Assembly (NCBI GenBank): GCA_947311845.1
Contig: CAMZMU010000063.1
Location: 118,221,612 to 118,285,611, forward strand
DNA length: 64,000 bases
Direction of reading: 5' to 3'
Source: Poa pratensis
Taxonomy: Eukaryota; Streptophyta; Magnoliopsida; Poales; Poaceae
A program made the translations under genes and the position numbers. The notes below the pieces were generated by a model. It was given only the letters and a program-made list of their open reading frames with translations, was not told the origin of the DNA and did not search any database. The stretch's first letter is position 1; every line of letters starts with the position of its first letter. Shown here in pieces: positions 53,448 through 64,000 of this stretch.

Positions 53448-54787
53448 ATGTTCCCCTCCGAGTGCGTGCTTGAACGCCGCGTACGTTCTGACGGCGACGA
53501 GGACCTCGCCGCCACCGACCTCCCGCTCTTCATCCTGGAGTGCGAGGGCAGGAAGGCGGACGGATACGCAGACGACGAACTCGAGAGCTGCAACCAGATG
53601 CTTGAGGGCATGAAGACCGGAGTGCGTCTCGCGGAAAAGCCTCCGGCTGTCTCCTACATGGTCATCCTAGGTAGCCTGGACTTCCAGGCGGAAATCAGCC
53701 TGGACTTCCAGGCCGCAATCGTAGCGTCAACAAGAACGTCATCGTCATCTGCCTGGACTTCGAGGACGACCTGCCATTGTCCTATCTCATCTACGACGCC
53801 GTCGCCTTGTCGCTCCGCATGATCCCCGCGCCGGATGACAAAGACCCACACTGGATCTATACCCTTACCCCAAGCGTCTCCTTCGCGCGCCCATGCCGTG
53901 GCCACGACTACTTCCTTGTCCACACGGGTCGGCTAGACGGCGTCGACGAGGTTGATTTTCTCTACCTGTGGCGGCCCTCCTCGTCGTCCCCGCCCTGGTC
54001 GGAGAAGAAAAAGACCATCTTCCCGGACCTCATCGACTGGAGCCTGAACAACATCAACACGGAGTTCTTGTTCAATGGCCACGCCTACTGGGTGGACCTC
54101 CGGTGTGGCGTCTCCTACTGCAACAGCGACGCCCTCTTCGACGACAAAATCAGCGTGGTGAAGTTCGGCGGCTTCATCTGCCTGCCCGTCAAGCGGGGGG
54201 GTCACCACCACCGCTTCGCCGAACCGGTCGCCTACCGGACCATGGGCGTCGTCCGTGACTCGTTCATCAGGTTCGTCTCCATTGACGGCTTCCAGGACTA
54301 TGTCAAACTCAAGAAGCGCACCGTGACAGTCTGGAAGCTGCTGGGCCACGACGAGGGCTGGGTGGAGGAGTACAAGTTCAGCTTGAAAACCCTGTGGGGG
54401 TTTGAGGGGTTCGGCGACGAGCTCAAGCACTTGACGCCCATGTACCCCCTCCTGAGTACCAAGAACAAGGACATTGTGTACTTGATACTGGGCGAGTACT
54501 ACGAGAACCCGTTCAAGAACAAGTTCTTCCCATCGGACCCGCGCTACATGCTCGCCGTTGACATGCGGAACAAGATCGTCACCTCTGTACCTCTGGAGCC
54601 GTTGAACTGGCTTCCCCGCCTCTTCTCTTGCGGTTTCAGACAGTATCTCGGTAAAGCTCTAGGTGGACCTTGTAATGATGAAGGAGTCCTCATCCCCAGG
54701 AAGAAGCGTAGGAGCAATGGAGGAAATGTAGCAGAGGCCTCCATCCCCATGAAGAAGCCTAGGCTGGAGAAGCCTATCTGCTACTGA
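53448..54787 (+). CDS. DUF1618 family protein, frame broken near 53725
   Basis: The first 90 codons from ATG 53448 (MFPSECVLERRVRSDGDEDL ... KPPAVSYMVILGSLDFQ) are the typical N-terminus of the grass-expanded DUF1618 family. The remainder continues in another frame: RNRSVNKNVIVICLDFEDDL, then SYLIYDAVALSLRMIP, VDEVDFLYLWRPSSSSPPW and EFLFNGHAYWVDLRCGVSYC, ending at 54787. The shift (one base short) falls at or just after a 24-bp tandem duplication (53695-53742) encoding SLDFQAEI/SLDFQAAI. The C-terminus holds two basic IP-KK-R segments, possibly nuclear signals. DUF1618 has no established biochemical role. Either a one-base sequence error or a recent pseudogene; the remaining 340 codons are undamaged. 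Confidence 0.75.
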
Positions 54788-55685
54788 TGTTGGAGGCCTA
54801 CATCGCCAAGTTGGCAAACATCTTAAAATGATCGATTCGTGAGTTCCTTGCTGTGGACAGCACGTATTTCTTAGGTGTGGCTTCTGATGTTTATCATCTT
54901 AATTTGCTCTTCAGTTACCGAGCTTCCTGCATGTGGACCATGTTTAATATTTATATGCATCGTATTGTAGTATCATGTATCTAGCGACTTAATTGGATGC
55001 TACAGCTTATGTTATGCTATTACTCTGAGATGGATGGTTGTTTATCTCTTTACTTTGACTTGCCATTCTTGTTTTCTGTTCATAGTTTTACTAGCTGAAG
55101 CAGTTCTATGTTTCCAACTTTGATGCATAGTCATGACCAGGTTTCAGTTGCATTAATGGGGTGCTGCTATACTGATGGAGTATGTTGAGTTAATTTTAGG
55201 GACTTCCTTCACCCTTTAATGTCGTGCAGGTCCTTGCTTTAGTGAATTTCCTAGTCCGAGATGCATATATGACAGTTACTCTGTAACTGATGGGAGTATG
55301 TTGAACTACTGTATGCATCTTGTTACTCTGTAGTAGTATCATTTTGCCATATCTTATGTGCAAATGCTTCTTTGGAGCTCTGAAGGTTGATATTGCCAAT
55401 GAACAACTAGCTTCTATGCTTTATTTCAAAAAAAAAAAAAAACTAGCTTCTATGCCAAGTTTCTCTCTACTGGAATTTTCATTTTTGGCCCATGTGTCCA
55501 TCTTTTTGTTGGCATTGCTTTTGTGTGAGTGAGAAAGTCTGATGATTTTTGGCAGATGCAGGCATTTACTTCTTACTTTTCTGAATCCCAATTTAATGAC
55601 AGGGTGAAGGTGATCGTACAACCGGCCGTACCTTTTTCTGTTGTTATTGCAGCGATAAGAAATCATGAACCAGCTGCTATTGTAA
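54788..55685. other. 3' flank of the DUF1618 gene
   Basis: AT-rich, with loosely repeated phrases (GATGGGAGTATGTTGA / GATGGAGTATGTTGAG; TTACTCTGTA). An A13 run with AACTAGCTTCTATGC repeated on both sides (55408 and 55441) marks a small retroposition or slippage event. No gene. Confidence 0.45.
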
Positions 55686-55730
55686 CTAGATAATTTCCTG
55701 CGCGTTGCTGCGGGAATTGTTGCAATATAA
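55686..55730 (-). mobile_element. Helitron 3' terminus, minus strand
   Basis: Read on the minus strand: CCCGCAGCAACGCGCAGG, which forms an imperfect GC hairpin, then AAATTAT and CTAG (55686-55689) followed by T. This is the grass Helitron 3' end. The matching 5' TC end to the right is not identified. Confidence 0.6.
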
Positions 55731-55848
55731 TAGAATGATATTTCGTTGCATGGGAGAGAAATCCTTGCATTAATAAGATAAGATCTCAATGAAAAAAATA
55801 TGATTCATTCTAATTGATCATTACCTTATTAGACACAATTTATTGAAA

Positions 55849-55890
55849 CTAGCTAAATGCCCGTACGTTGCTATGGAGAAATATCTAGAA
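55849..55890 (-). mobile_element. Second Helitron-like 3' terminus, minus strand
   Basis: CTAG at 55849-55852 preceded on the minus strand by TAGCAACGTACGGGCATTTAG, a diverged form of the same hairpin end, and followed by T. It lies 163 bp from the first terminus, so one element may be nested in or adjacent to another. Confidence 0.5.
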
Positions 55891-56544
55891 AATTATATAT
55901 GAAAACTCATGTATACCACGTGTGCTGTTCTCTTGCTCTCCCCAAATCTGCAACAACAAACTATGCAAACAAAATTTTGAAACTCTGGCACCCCTCAGCA
56001 CCTAGTAACATTTTTGTTCCGGTGATGCATAGCCTCGAACAACTGCCATAGACATTCCTTCCGACCGTACCATTTTTGCTATCAGTTTTCGTGGGAAAAC
56101 TAAATACCAATGTACAAATATTTTGATAAAAAGGGTGCATCTGAAGCCCCATATAAAAAGCTAAGTCAAATTGAATAATAGATGGCAACAAATCGAAGAT
56201 GTTCTCGTCCCCGTAAAAAACTTCCTGTAGAATAAGATAAGAATTTCACATTGTACTACTAACAAAACAAATTGATCCATTGAGAGGCTTTATATTGTAA
56301 TTAAACAAACATAGACAAAAATAAAAAAATCGCCCTTTTCAGTTAAAGAAAATAAGTTCATCATATGACTAAGGATATGAAGATAACGGACATTGGTAAA
56401 CACGAAATTATCATTTCTTTATTACAATCTCATCCATCAACCAAAATAAGTAAGCTATAGTGTTGTCTCAATTCAGAGATGAGCTCTGCAATTTATTACA
56501 ACTGAGGCAAATGTGATTTAAATGCATAATTTAGATATCAGCTC

Positions 56545-56665
56545 TTCCATTTGTCATGCATCAGAATATCCTTCGATTTAACATCGCTCTGGTACGATTT
56601 GTACTGAATTTGGAGCTTCCCAAGGCAAAGTTCATCCCACTGTACCATCATGCCAGATCTGAAGG
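56545..56665 (-). pseudogene. Orphan exon, gene unknown
   Basis: Minus strand: acceptor-like CTACCTTCAG, then SGMMVQWDELCLGKLQIQYK and SYQSDVKSKDILMHDKWKS followed by a stop. The codon pattern is protein-like, and the length fits a terminal exon. A second piece at 57345-57395 reads FLKIPSIYHLREMGIE and ends at a GTAAG donor, so several exons of one gene may be present. Confidence 0.4.
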
Positions 56666-58859
56666 TAGCAGAAAGGCATCATTGTTTGTTCACTGAGTTA
56701 AAAGGTCACACAAAGGCTCATCCCAGAATATTTTTAATTGCTCTAACCACAGGGGTTCTTATTAAATTTGCAGAAAAATACATGTTACGGAATTATATAA
56801 CTATAAGCATTGCAAATAAACAGTGAAAAAGACTTGGTATGGGTATGGAACATCAAGCTATATATAGTACCTCTCTAGACTTTATGTCGAAGAATTAGTG
56901 AGACAGACTTACTTTGGAATGGGTATGCACCATCAAGTAGTACGACCCTAAAATCGGTAATGCAAGTCGGGACTGAGCACCAGGCGGTGAGTACTGACAC
57001 ATGTTACATAGTTCATTTTTGGCAATGAAAAATACAATTATGATGTTCCCAACTGGTCACTATTAGCTTATCAATCAGACAAACCTTACGTTTGGTAGTA
57101 AAAGCTCAGATCCTATATAAACAACCCCTCAAAATATCAAATCTACGTACAAATCTAATTGAAGAAGTTAACTGGAGTGCACAAAATTCATCTCACTTGA
57201 TCCTCATGACCTCCAACAGTACCTAGGTCTCTCTGCACCATACAATCATATCAATTGGCATTCAGTAATCTCTCCCGATAGAAATTTCTTCAATCCCCTA
57301 CTGACTACTGAGTGAGTGGTACTTTAAAACTTACCTCAATTCCCATTTCCCGCAAATGATAGATGGAAGGTATCTTGAGAAAGCCACGGCGACTCACACA
57401 AGAAATCCATCAAGCCCTTCACATGAAACCTCTAAGAATACTTTTGAATAAAAGAGTCATCAAATTGCTATTCTAAACGACAAGTCGATGGGTACTAATC
57501 TTAAGATGACCAAAATGAGTGTTCATGGCAGCATTTAAATTTCTCAAAGGCGGTGATAGTCAAGGTAGACGAATAAACTTGTCATTTGATTCCATGTTAC
57601 CGTACAAACGTTTTTAGATTTCACCCAAATTTGATAATGCGTAGTCGAACATGTATTATATTTAGCAGTTAGCAAGATGCATAAATAAAACAACTAACAT
57701 GGTATGTTTAGGTGTATGCCTGATTCTAGTTAGTTCAAATAAACTTCAGCATCATTCTACCAAGTTCCACGAGAACACATATATATAGCAGTTTTATAAA
57801 TTATAAAGTTTTGGTGCCAGCAAAAGTGCCACACAAGCCCCCATCTCGCTGAGTAGCTTGTGCTCGGCTGATCTGGTAAGTAGGGTGCAGGTACAAATTA
57901 GAATAGAACATTTCATATTACTTCTGAAATGAAGAAAGGTACAGCTTGCTGTCAAACCATGCACTAATGAATCAAACCATATGACTCTAAGTTGCTACGG
58001 GTGGATTTCTATTTAATTTTCTAGATCTTGTAGAATATCAGTACCGAAAATGAGTTTTTTCTTGACGGGACGAAGTGGCATAGAGAACAACAGTCGTACG
58101 GATCAATGCAACACCACCGCCACCACTTATACAAATTCTTAATTCACCAGGCAACATCTTCTGTAATATATATTCTTAATTCCTTGTCGTAGGTGTCTAA
58201 TGGATCAGCGATTCTAGTGGGTTCTATGTAATTCATAACATCTTGCTATTTCCCAAATGTACGTCAAAAGTTCCCTATATCTTTCACAAATCTTGGTATT
58301 CTTCAGAACCACGTCTCCATTTGCACTTGAACCAAGATCCCAAACATTACCCACACTGATATTATACATATATAGTTGAAGAGGTAGAAGATTGTTTCTA
58401 GTAATAAAGAGAAGATGGCAGATTATTATTTTTCTCTTCTATTTTTAAAATGTTCATAGAGTTATTTGTTAGATATATACCAGTCTCTTAAAAGACTATT
58501 ACAGCCAAATCAATCCAATGCAACTAACAAAATGGCAGTGAAATATCTCTTTAGAAGCTAGATCTCAAATAGAAACCTGCTGGTATCTTTATATAACACA
58601 AAAGTCAAAATTTTGTTTTCAGTAGTTAAGCAAACAGGTGTGATGTTTGAACTTTGGATGCAGGAACTGCAACCTTAAGCTTCTATTTATTAGCATGATG
58701 CACGTCCCTTGACACTTAATCATTTGTCCAAGGATTTCACAAAAAAATCGCAATTCAGCATTGCGAAGCTTTATACAGAAAGTTATATCAGTTCTCCATG
58801 CTCCAAACAGGGGACATGATACAGAGATGGTACCTTATCATTAGACCTGGCTGGCTCTA

Positions 58860-59895
58860 CATCCACTTCTGAATCGTCGCACGTCGTCGCTCCTGGCTGC
58901 GCCCGCCGTGGGCCTCACGAAGGAGCTAGGAGGCTACCTCGACGTTGGAGGATGAGACGTGGTGGGCCCCAGGGAGAGGACATGTAGGTTGTCTCAAGAA
59001 TCAGCGAGAAGGGTGTGGATTGAGATAGCTTTGTTCGTCCTTGCTGTCGAAGCTCCTCGGCCGCACGGATCCAATTGACTCTCGTTACCTGCAGAGGACA
59101 CAAGGACAGGGAGGAACTCCTTGTCGGCCTTGCTGGGAGGGAGGTCGAGGACGACAGTGACAGACTCGGTAGCGCGGCGCTCAGGCGGCCGAAATCTCCG
59201 CCACGCCGAGTCTCCTCTCCCAGCCTGCGGTGCAGCGCCTATCTAGTCTTCGGCGCCATGGCCGCCGTGCTTGATCTCCAGCAACATCTGCGCGGAGGAG
59301 AATAGGGCCCCGAAGGACCACTTGATAAACATGCCTTCACCCGTCGATCTGGCCTTGTGACCATCGATCCAAGCCGGGTTGCAACGCGGGAAGCCGGAGA
59401 CAGGGGATAAGGGCGAGTAGAGGTAAGCGGGGGTCGTGCGCCGCCGGGAGACGACGGGGGACGAAAGGGCGGGTGCTGCCTCGCCGGAGAAGGAGACCTC
59501 GCACGCCGCTGCCTGCTGATTGAGATTACTGCCGTTGGTTGGACTCCATGGATCTTTGTGCGGCTGCGCGGATCTCCAGGGAGGTGGCGGCGGGTGGGCA
59601 ACCGGTCCGCGGGGCAAGACGGGAGGAGCGGCGGCGGCGTGAGTGCTTGACCCTGTGCTAGGGTTCCATGGGAGGTCGGGGATGAGAGGTCGAGGACGTT
59701 TTTTCCACCGAAGCGGGCGGCTGCGCGATATGGGGATTGGGGAGCGAGCGAAGCGGGCGAGGGAGACGAGAGGCGGTGCTCGCGCGTGCGAGGGAAGGGC
59801 AGGCGACGGTCGTGATGCGCTGCCGATCAATCAGACGATAGTCGGGAGGCAGAAAACGGAGGCAGAAAACGGAGGGGGTACGAACGTACGTTGAA
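58860..59895 (-). other. CpG-rich block, gene fragment or promoter
   Basis: High CpG with a long minus-strand open frame (59830-59243) of Pro/Ser/Arg-rich sequence and no domain. It resembles the first-exon block seen in the other Helitron. Not annotated as a gene. Confidence 0.3.
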
Positions 59896-60939
59896 CTCCA
59901 GTAAAGATAAGTACAAAAATCATAGCAGACAGAAGAAAACTAATTCTATATTCTTCTTTTCTCAGTGGTCAGACAGAATAAAATGAAGCAAAAACATGTC
60001 AGTTTGAGAATCCTATTTGAAGATCTGAAAATTGACATATATTTCTCAAATAAGGTAGAAGCTCCAAGAAACGGCGCTGATATATTTCTGAATTTTCATG
60101 TAAGATTTTTTTGTTGGTTCTGAGCTAAACCAAGTCATAGCAAGTATAAATATCACATCATTTGATAAACACTTGTACGGGTCTGCTAAAATTAAGGTAA
60201 AAGAATAACTAAATTGTGCACATTCATATACAAATAGTAATACAAAAATTCATGTACTAATGATTATTGCATGTGGGATGAAAGTATTGATATAGAAAAA
60301 GGTATGCACCGCAGAAACAACAATCCTTACGGCAAGACTCTGTGTGTTCTTTATCGGGAAAAAAAATACTTGTGTGTTAGCATCATGGTGATTGTGGTAA
60401 GCAAATAATATTTCTGAAACATGGCATTTTCATTTGTTCTTCGAAAATGATGAGAGCAATCTTTCATAAAAGGTATAGGAATAATGCATAGGGCATATTC
60501 AGAAACTGAAATGTTTGCTCGTCACAATTTCGAACAGAATTATATATACAACGGAATGGTTTTTTTTAGAGGAATGTATATGAAATCAAAAGGTTAAAAA
60601 GTTTAAAATCAGTAGGTTAGCCAACTTGTAAAACCAAATGGTTAAGATTCTTACCTCAGTTGCATTATTCTGATGTAGTATGAAAAATCGAAGGAGAATA
60701 ACCGTTTGATAACCCTCCACAAACTCTGCTAAATTCCTGACACCTAACACACATCACAGAATGAATGCATTGTCGTATTTCTGGGGATCTATACAATATG
60801 GAAATCATCACGACATTGTTAGATGGAATTGCAAGGACTAATATAAGACAAACTATCAGCACATCGCAGATCAATAGATACTATATATAAAAGCTCTCCC
60901 TTTCAGCGAGCGATGGAGGCCTCCACGTCACCGCGCGTA

Positions 60940-61050
60940 CTGTAGATGCGCTTCTACAGTGCACGCACATCTACAGTGCGCGCATCTACAGTGCTCGCCC
61001 TTCTACGTGCCGTCGGATCTTCTCCATGCCGTCCGATCTAGATCCGACGG
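60940..61050 (+). repeat. Short motif repeats inside Helitron
   Basis: TCTACAGTGC(A/G)CGC occurs three to four times in about 60 bp, followed by GCCGTC(G/C)GATCT twice and a CGGATCTAGATCCG-type palindrome region. Non-coding. Confidence 0.7.
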
Positions 61051-61278
61051 CCCTCCTTTTCATGAAAACATATACACGAAATATATGCGCGTCGACGAGC
61101 AGGTTCCATCCCCGTGATCGGTTTTGAGTTTGGTCGACTCTAGTTCCTAAATTTTAGATCCAGATTCGCAAAAAAATTTGACGAATTTTGTCAAATTCGT
61201 CGCACTCGGTCGTCCGTTTGAATTTTCCTCTCACGAGTAGATGTATATCACCATGTTTTAACCTTTTTATTTTGACGA

Positions 61279-61495
61279 ATCGGTCCTCCGGAATAAAACA
61301 TTTTTTCAGAAAAGTCCTCGCGTGCCGCTTTTTTGCAGTAAAGTCCAGGCGTTTTTCAAAAATTGTGAATCGGTCCTCTGGAATAAAACATTTTTGCAGA
61401 AAAGTCCCCGCGTACCACTTTTTTGCAGAAAAGTCCTCGCATTTCCCAAAAATTGTGAAACGGTCTTCCGAATAAAACATTTTTGCAGCAAAGTC
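61279..61495 (+). repeat. Tandem repeat, period about 90 bp, two and a half units
   Basis: CGGTCCTC(C/T)GGAATAAAACA then TTTTTGCAGAAAAGTCC and a CAAAAATTGTGAA end, starting at 61279, 61370 and 61459. Each unit holds two GCAG(A/T)AAAGTCC sub-repeats. It makes open frames on both strands that are artefacts of the repeat. Confidence 0.85.
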
Positions 61496-62679
61496 GGTCG
61501 TCATAATATTTTTGACTATACTAATTTCCGCCTTTAAGCCTGCTGTCAACAAGTACCAGATGAGCTATTTCTATAACCAATGAAGGGATTGCAGTAGAGT
61601 TCGTCCACTATGAAAAACGTTGAATATAGCAGACAAAATGTGACCCCATTTCATTCTGAAAATCATCCGAAACCATTTCTTGGATCGTAGTCTCTGTTGA
61701 TGTGTTCTACAGAATACAGACTGAAATTTGTTCTATGTTATGTCCTATATGTATCAATAACTCCATGAATTGTGTAATCGGAACTACATGAATATTAGTC
61801 CAACCCACTAGCTAATCCCAACTATGCATGAATATATATATCTGACCAGCACTACTTAGCACTAAAACCATGTGTTCCATGTAAGCCCTTCCGCCTCACC
61901 ACACGCAAAGGCCGATCAGGAAGTCGTCACTGACCAAATCGTCACCTTACGAGTGCTGAAGACGGACTTAATCATCATCCTCTCATCCAATGACGAGGAT
62001 AGCCCCTCAAGGTACTGACGTGCCCTCTCCCAGTGTCAGCTATATAAACCTCATAAGTTCTAATCCTATCTATCGTAATGCAGTCCCCACCACCATATTT
62101 ATTAGGCTGATACAAATATTATCTGACCTTTCGTGATATTATTCTGGCCACCATGCTGATCAAGGCAATGATTTTTTTTTTTTGCTTCTGATGGCGATAT
62201 GTTAATGGTCCTTAGATATATGAAGCAAGTCAATGTAATGATGTCGTTTGGTGAAACTCTGTGTATACAAGTGGGCAACATGTTACTTTATGCATTCCTA
62301 TGTAATTCCGTATATATACATCTTACTATCTACATATTAGCTTTATGTATATGACCATAGTTTAGAAGGAACACTTTACGTACCGTCATAAAATACACTT
62401 TAAATTATGCAGCAAAATTAACACCACGGGCGCGACGTGCCGCCACGCTAATTTTCCTAGTACTAAACCAAATTCAACATATTATATAGTCTCCGAATAC
62501 ACACATCATAGCGTCTATACTGCAGACTTTCTAAGGCCTCTAGTTACAATGGACAAGTAACAGCTGCAACACATCATGATACAGAGAAGGAAAGGAATAC
62601 GGTAAGAAGTGAACCGAATATAAAAAAGAAGAAAAAAATCGTTGTCCACAAATCTGGAACTCGATGATACCAGTTGCAA

Positions 62680-63011
62680 TCTATGTCCATGGACCAGCGA
62701 GGGGTGCTGTTCGTGGAGGCCGGCCGGCGCTGTGCTCAGGCCACTGTTCCGTGCATGTTTCAGCAATTCAGCTGCTCTTCGATCGATGTGGAGGGCTCCA
62801 GCGGCGTGCTCAACTGCCCGTTGCTGCTAATCCAAGTAATTAAATGTGATGTTGGTTAATTTATTTGCAATTTCTGCACGCATGTGGTCAACATATGCAC
62901 TGTTCGATCATGGTCACCAGGTGGGTTGGCTGCTCTGTGGCTGCTTCGTCCTCAACTACACCATCTGCGACGCTATCGGCATCGCTCGATTCATGAACCG
63001 CCGCCCTCGCG
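62680..63011 (+). pseudogene. BAHD acyltransferase fragment with altered catalytic motif
   Basis: Exon-like 62680-62835 encodes GVLFVEAG, CMFQQFSCSSIDVEGSSG and VLNCPLLLIQ, followed after an intron-like gap by GWLLCGCFVLNYTICDAIGI (62920-62985). These match the middle of BAHD enzymes (VxFVEA ... CPLLLIQVT ... LRLNHTMCDA), which acylate plant metabolites with CoA donors. The catalytic HxxxD is YTICD here: His is replaced by Tyr. The frame stops soon after, and the C-terminal DFGWG half is absent. Relic, not an enzyme. Confidence 0.75.
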
Positions 63012-63059
63012 CTTAGCCGTCGAACCGCGCTGTTTCTGCACCCACGCCGTTGACATGTA

Positions 63060-63140
63060 CTCCATCCGTTCCAATTAATTGACTTCATAATACATCCACA
63101 TGTGGTGGATATGAAGTCAATTAAATTGGAACGGAAGGAG
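63060..63140. mobile_element. Short palindromic MITE (81 bp), mariner-related ends
   Basis: CTCCATCCGTTCCAATTAAT at the left pairs with the inverted right end (ATTAAATTGGAACGGAAGGAG), almost the whole element being one hairpin. TA flanks both sides (63058-63059, 63141-63142). Its right end matches the 27-bp terminus of the mariner at 25939 in 21 of 27 positions, including TTTAATTGACT. Confidence 0.92.
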
Positions 63141-63226
63141 TATGTTGCTGCTGGACGTGCAGCTAAGTCCCTGGATCTGGCCATATTCTATAGTAACAGA
63201 CTACTACGTACACACGATTTCATCTA

Positions 63227-63345
63227 CTCTCTCCGTCCAAAAATAAATGTGTCAAGTTTACCCAAAAATAAATATATACATGAAACATGTCGAGATACAT
63301 CTATTTTTGGACAAATTTGAGACATTTATTTTGGGACGGAATGAG
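63227..63345. mobile_element. Stowaway MITE (119 bp)
   Basis: CTCTCTCCGTCCAAAAATAA at the left and TTATTTTGGGACGGAATGAG at the right are inverted with few mismatches, bounded by TA (63225-63226, 63346-63347). No coding capacity. Confidence 0.92.
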
Positions 63346-63347
63346 TA

Positions 63348-64000
63348 CATAATAGCTCAAATATATCGATCTACGTTCCTTAATGCAGCCATCCAAACTC
63401 TCGTCAGCCAATGACAAGCTGCCATGTGTCCCCCTATTGCTTATGTGGCGCTAGCTAGGACGGCGACTGGGTCAAAACCAGTGACAGGCTGAGCCTGGGG
63501 GCTAATTTAACCGGTTTTCAGACTTTGAGGGTGTTTCCTAACCGGTTTTAAACTTGAGGGTTGTAAATTAAACTTCAGGACTTCAGGATAAGTTCAGGGT
63601 TATAATATGCTCTTCTCTCAAATTCGAGGGAGTGAGCAGAGGAAACACATAGTACAATGTGTCTGGTTGAATCTCTTGCCGATCTCTTCCAAGCCTAACA
63701 TGAAGCTGCCAAAAAAAAGGCTTCGTGTGAGTAGAAAAATCCTTGTTAATTTCTTCCTCAACGAACGATCAAGGAGGTGCAGCAAACGGGAAAACAAGAC
63801 CACAAGGAAGTGGAGATGCTTCAGTTCAACATGGAGGAATTGAGAAGGCACATAAGAGGAACAGACTCAGGAATTTGGTGGAAGAAGGACCGGGAACGAA
63901 CTAATGACAGGACGGTTAATTATTTGAGATGATGTTGTGATCGTGGTTGGATTAACCTCGTGTGAGATTGGGTGTCATGGAACCTTTCGAACTCATGGAA
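63348..64000. other. Intergenic to window end
   Basis: 63480-63600 contains AACCGGTTTT twice (63508, 63540) within phrases about ACTTTGAGGGT / ACTTGAGGGT, which looks like repeat DNA. 63607-63843 is open on both strands, Lys/Arg-rich, with no family. A gene fragment could continue beyond the window. Confidence 0.3.

Larger units (their letters stand above)
55890..60870 (-). other. Probable Helitron cargo: AT-rich sequence with exon-like islands
   Basis: Mostly AT-rich. Minus-strand islands look like exons with splice signals (56545-56665, 57340-57400) and a CpG-rich block (58860-59890) looks like a gene's first exon or promoter. This spacing fits a captured or host gene in decay. I cannot name it and cannot find the element's 5' end. 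Confidence 0.35.
60871..62460 (+). mobile_element. Helitron, non-autonomous, plus strand
   Basis: The left edge TCAATAGATACTATATATAA followed by AAGCTCTCC resembles the Helitron 5' end (TC...CTATATATAAAAGC), with the exact first base uncertain by a few positions. The right edge is CGGGCGCGACGTGCCGCC (a GC hairpin region, 62428-62445), ACGCTAATTTTC, then CTAG (62457-62460) followed by T. No Rep/helicase is encoded. It carries its own tandem repeat (61279-61495). Confidence 0.65.

Noticed and set aside
53933..54430. 165-codon minus-strand frame
   Set aside because: Antisense shadow of the DUF1618 gene.
61154..61552. 132-codon minus-strand repeat protein (KCFIPEDRFTIFEK repeats)
   Set aside because: The apparent protein repeat simply mirrors a 90-bp DNA tandem repeat open on both strands; no start context or homology.

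Overview
This is nuclear genomic DNA from a grass, most likely the wheat/barley tribe (Triticeae). The evidence is a plant intron-exon style, a gypsy-type LTR retrotransposon primed by tRNA-Asp, Stowaway-type MITEs with TA target duplications, Helitrons with the grass-type TC...CTAG termini, plant LINE remnants, grass-expanded families (DUF1618, a divergent NAC, a BAHD fragment) and a plant snRNA promoter. The species cannot be fixed from sequence alone. One 13-N assembly gap lies at 38335-38347.

Layout. 1-6223: a young gypsy retrotransposon cut by the left window edge. 6224-10381: repeats, then a minus-strand Helitron (8206-10381). 10709-19423: a 20-exon gene for a membrane J-like/thioredoxin-like protein. 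20012-20100: an intron-containing elongator tRNA-Met, followed by a T-rich tandem repeat. 20795-22404: a wrecked rRNA-methylase-type gene. 23634-24686 (-): a divergent NAC transcription factor. 24885-31260: an old repeat split by a complete 4.87 kb mariner element (25939-30810) that encodes an apparently intact DD39D transposase. 31261-33350: MITE remnant, G26 homopolymer and a BARD1-like BRCT gene fragment. 33748-36503: a p24 (emp24/gp25L) cargo-receptor gene carrying an apparent 1-bp frameshift. 37130-37333: a U5 snRNA gene with USE and TATA box. 38486-45837 (-): an ankyrin-repeat Raf/ILK-like kinase (VIK-type), with a LINE in its largest intron and its last exon duplicated across the gap. 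46536-52830: retroelement, MITE, LINE and satellite-like sequence. 53448-54787: a DUF1618 gene with a frameshift. 55686-62460: two Helitron 3' ends in minus orientation, gene-like fragments, then a plus-strand Helitron. 62680-63345: a BAHD acyltransferase relic and two MITEs.

The host genes are unrelated single loci, not an operon or cluster: an ER-type membrane J/Trx protein, a COPI/COPII cargo receptor, a splicing RNA, a signalling kinase and a transcription factor. The most coherent 'system' is the mobile one: an intact-looking mariner transposase gene plus, 32 kb away, a tiny MITE (63060-63140) whose ends match the mariner termini at 21 of 27 positions and which could therefore be a substrate of a related transposase. 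Nothing here is convincingly a wholly new system. The most useful observations are disrupted coding frames, an unusual splice site, the mariner/MITE pair, the U5 locus and an evident assembly duplication.
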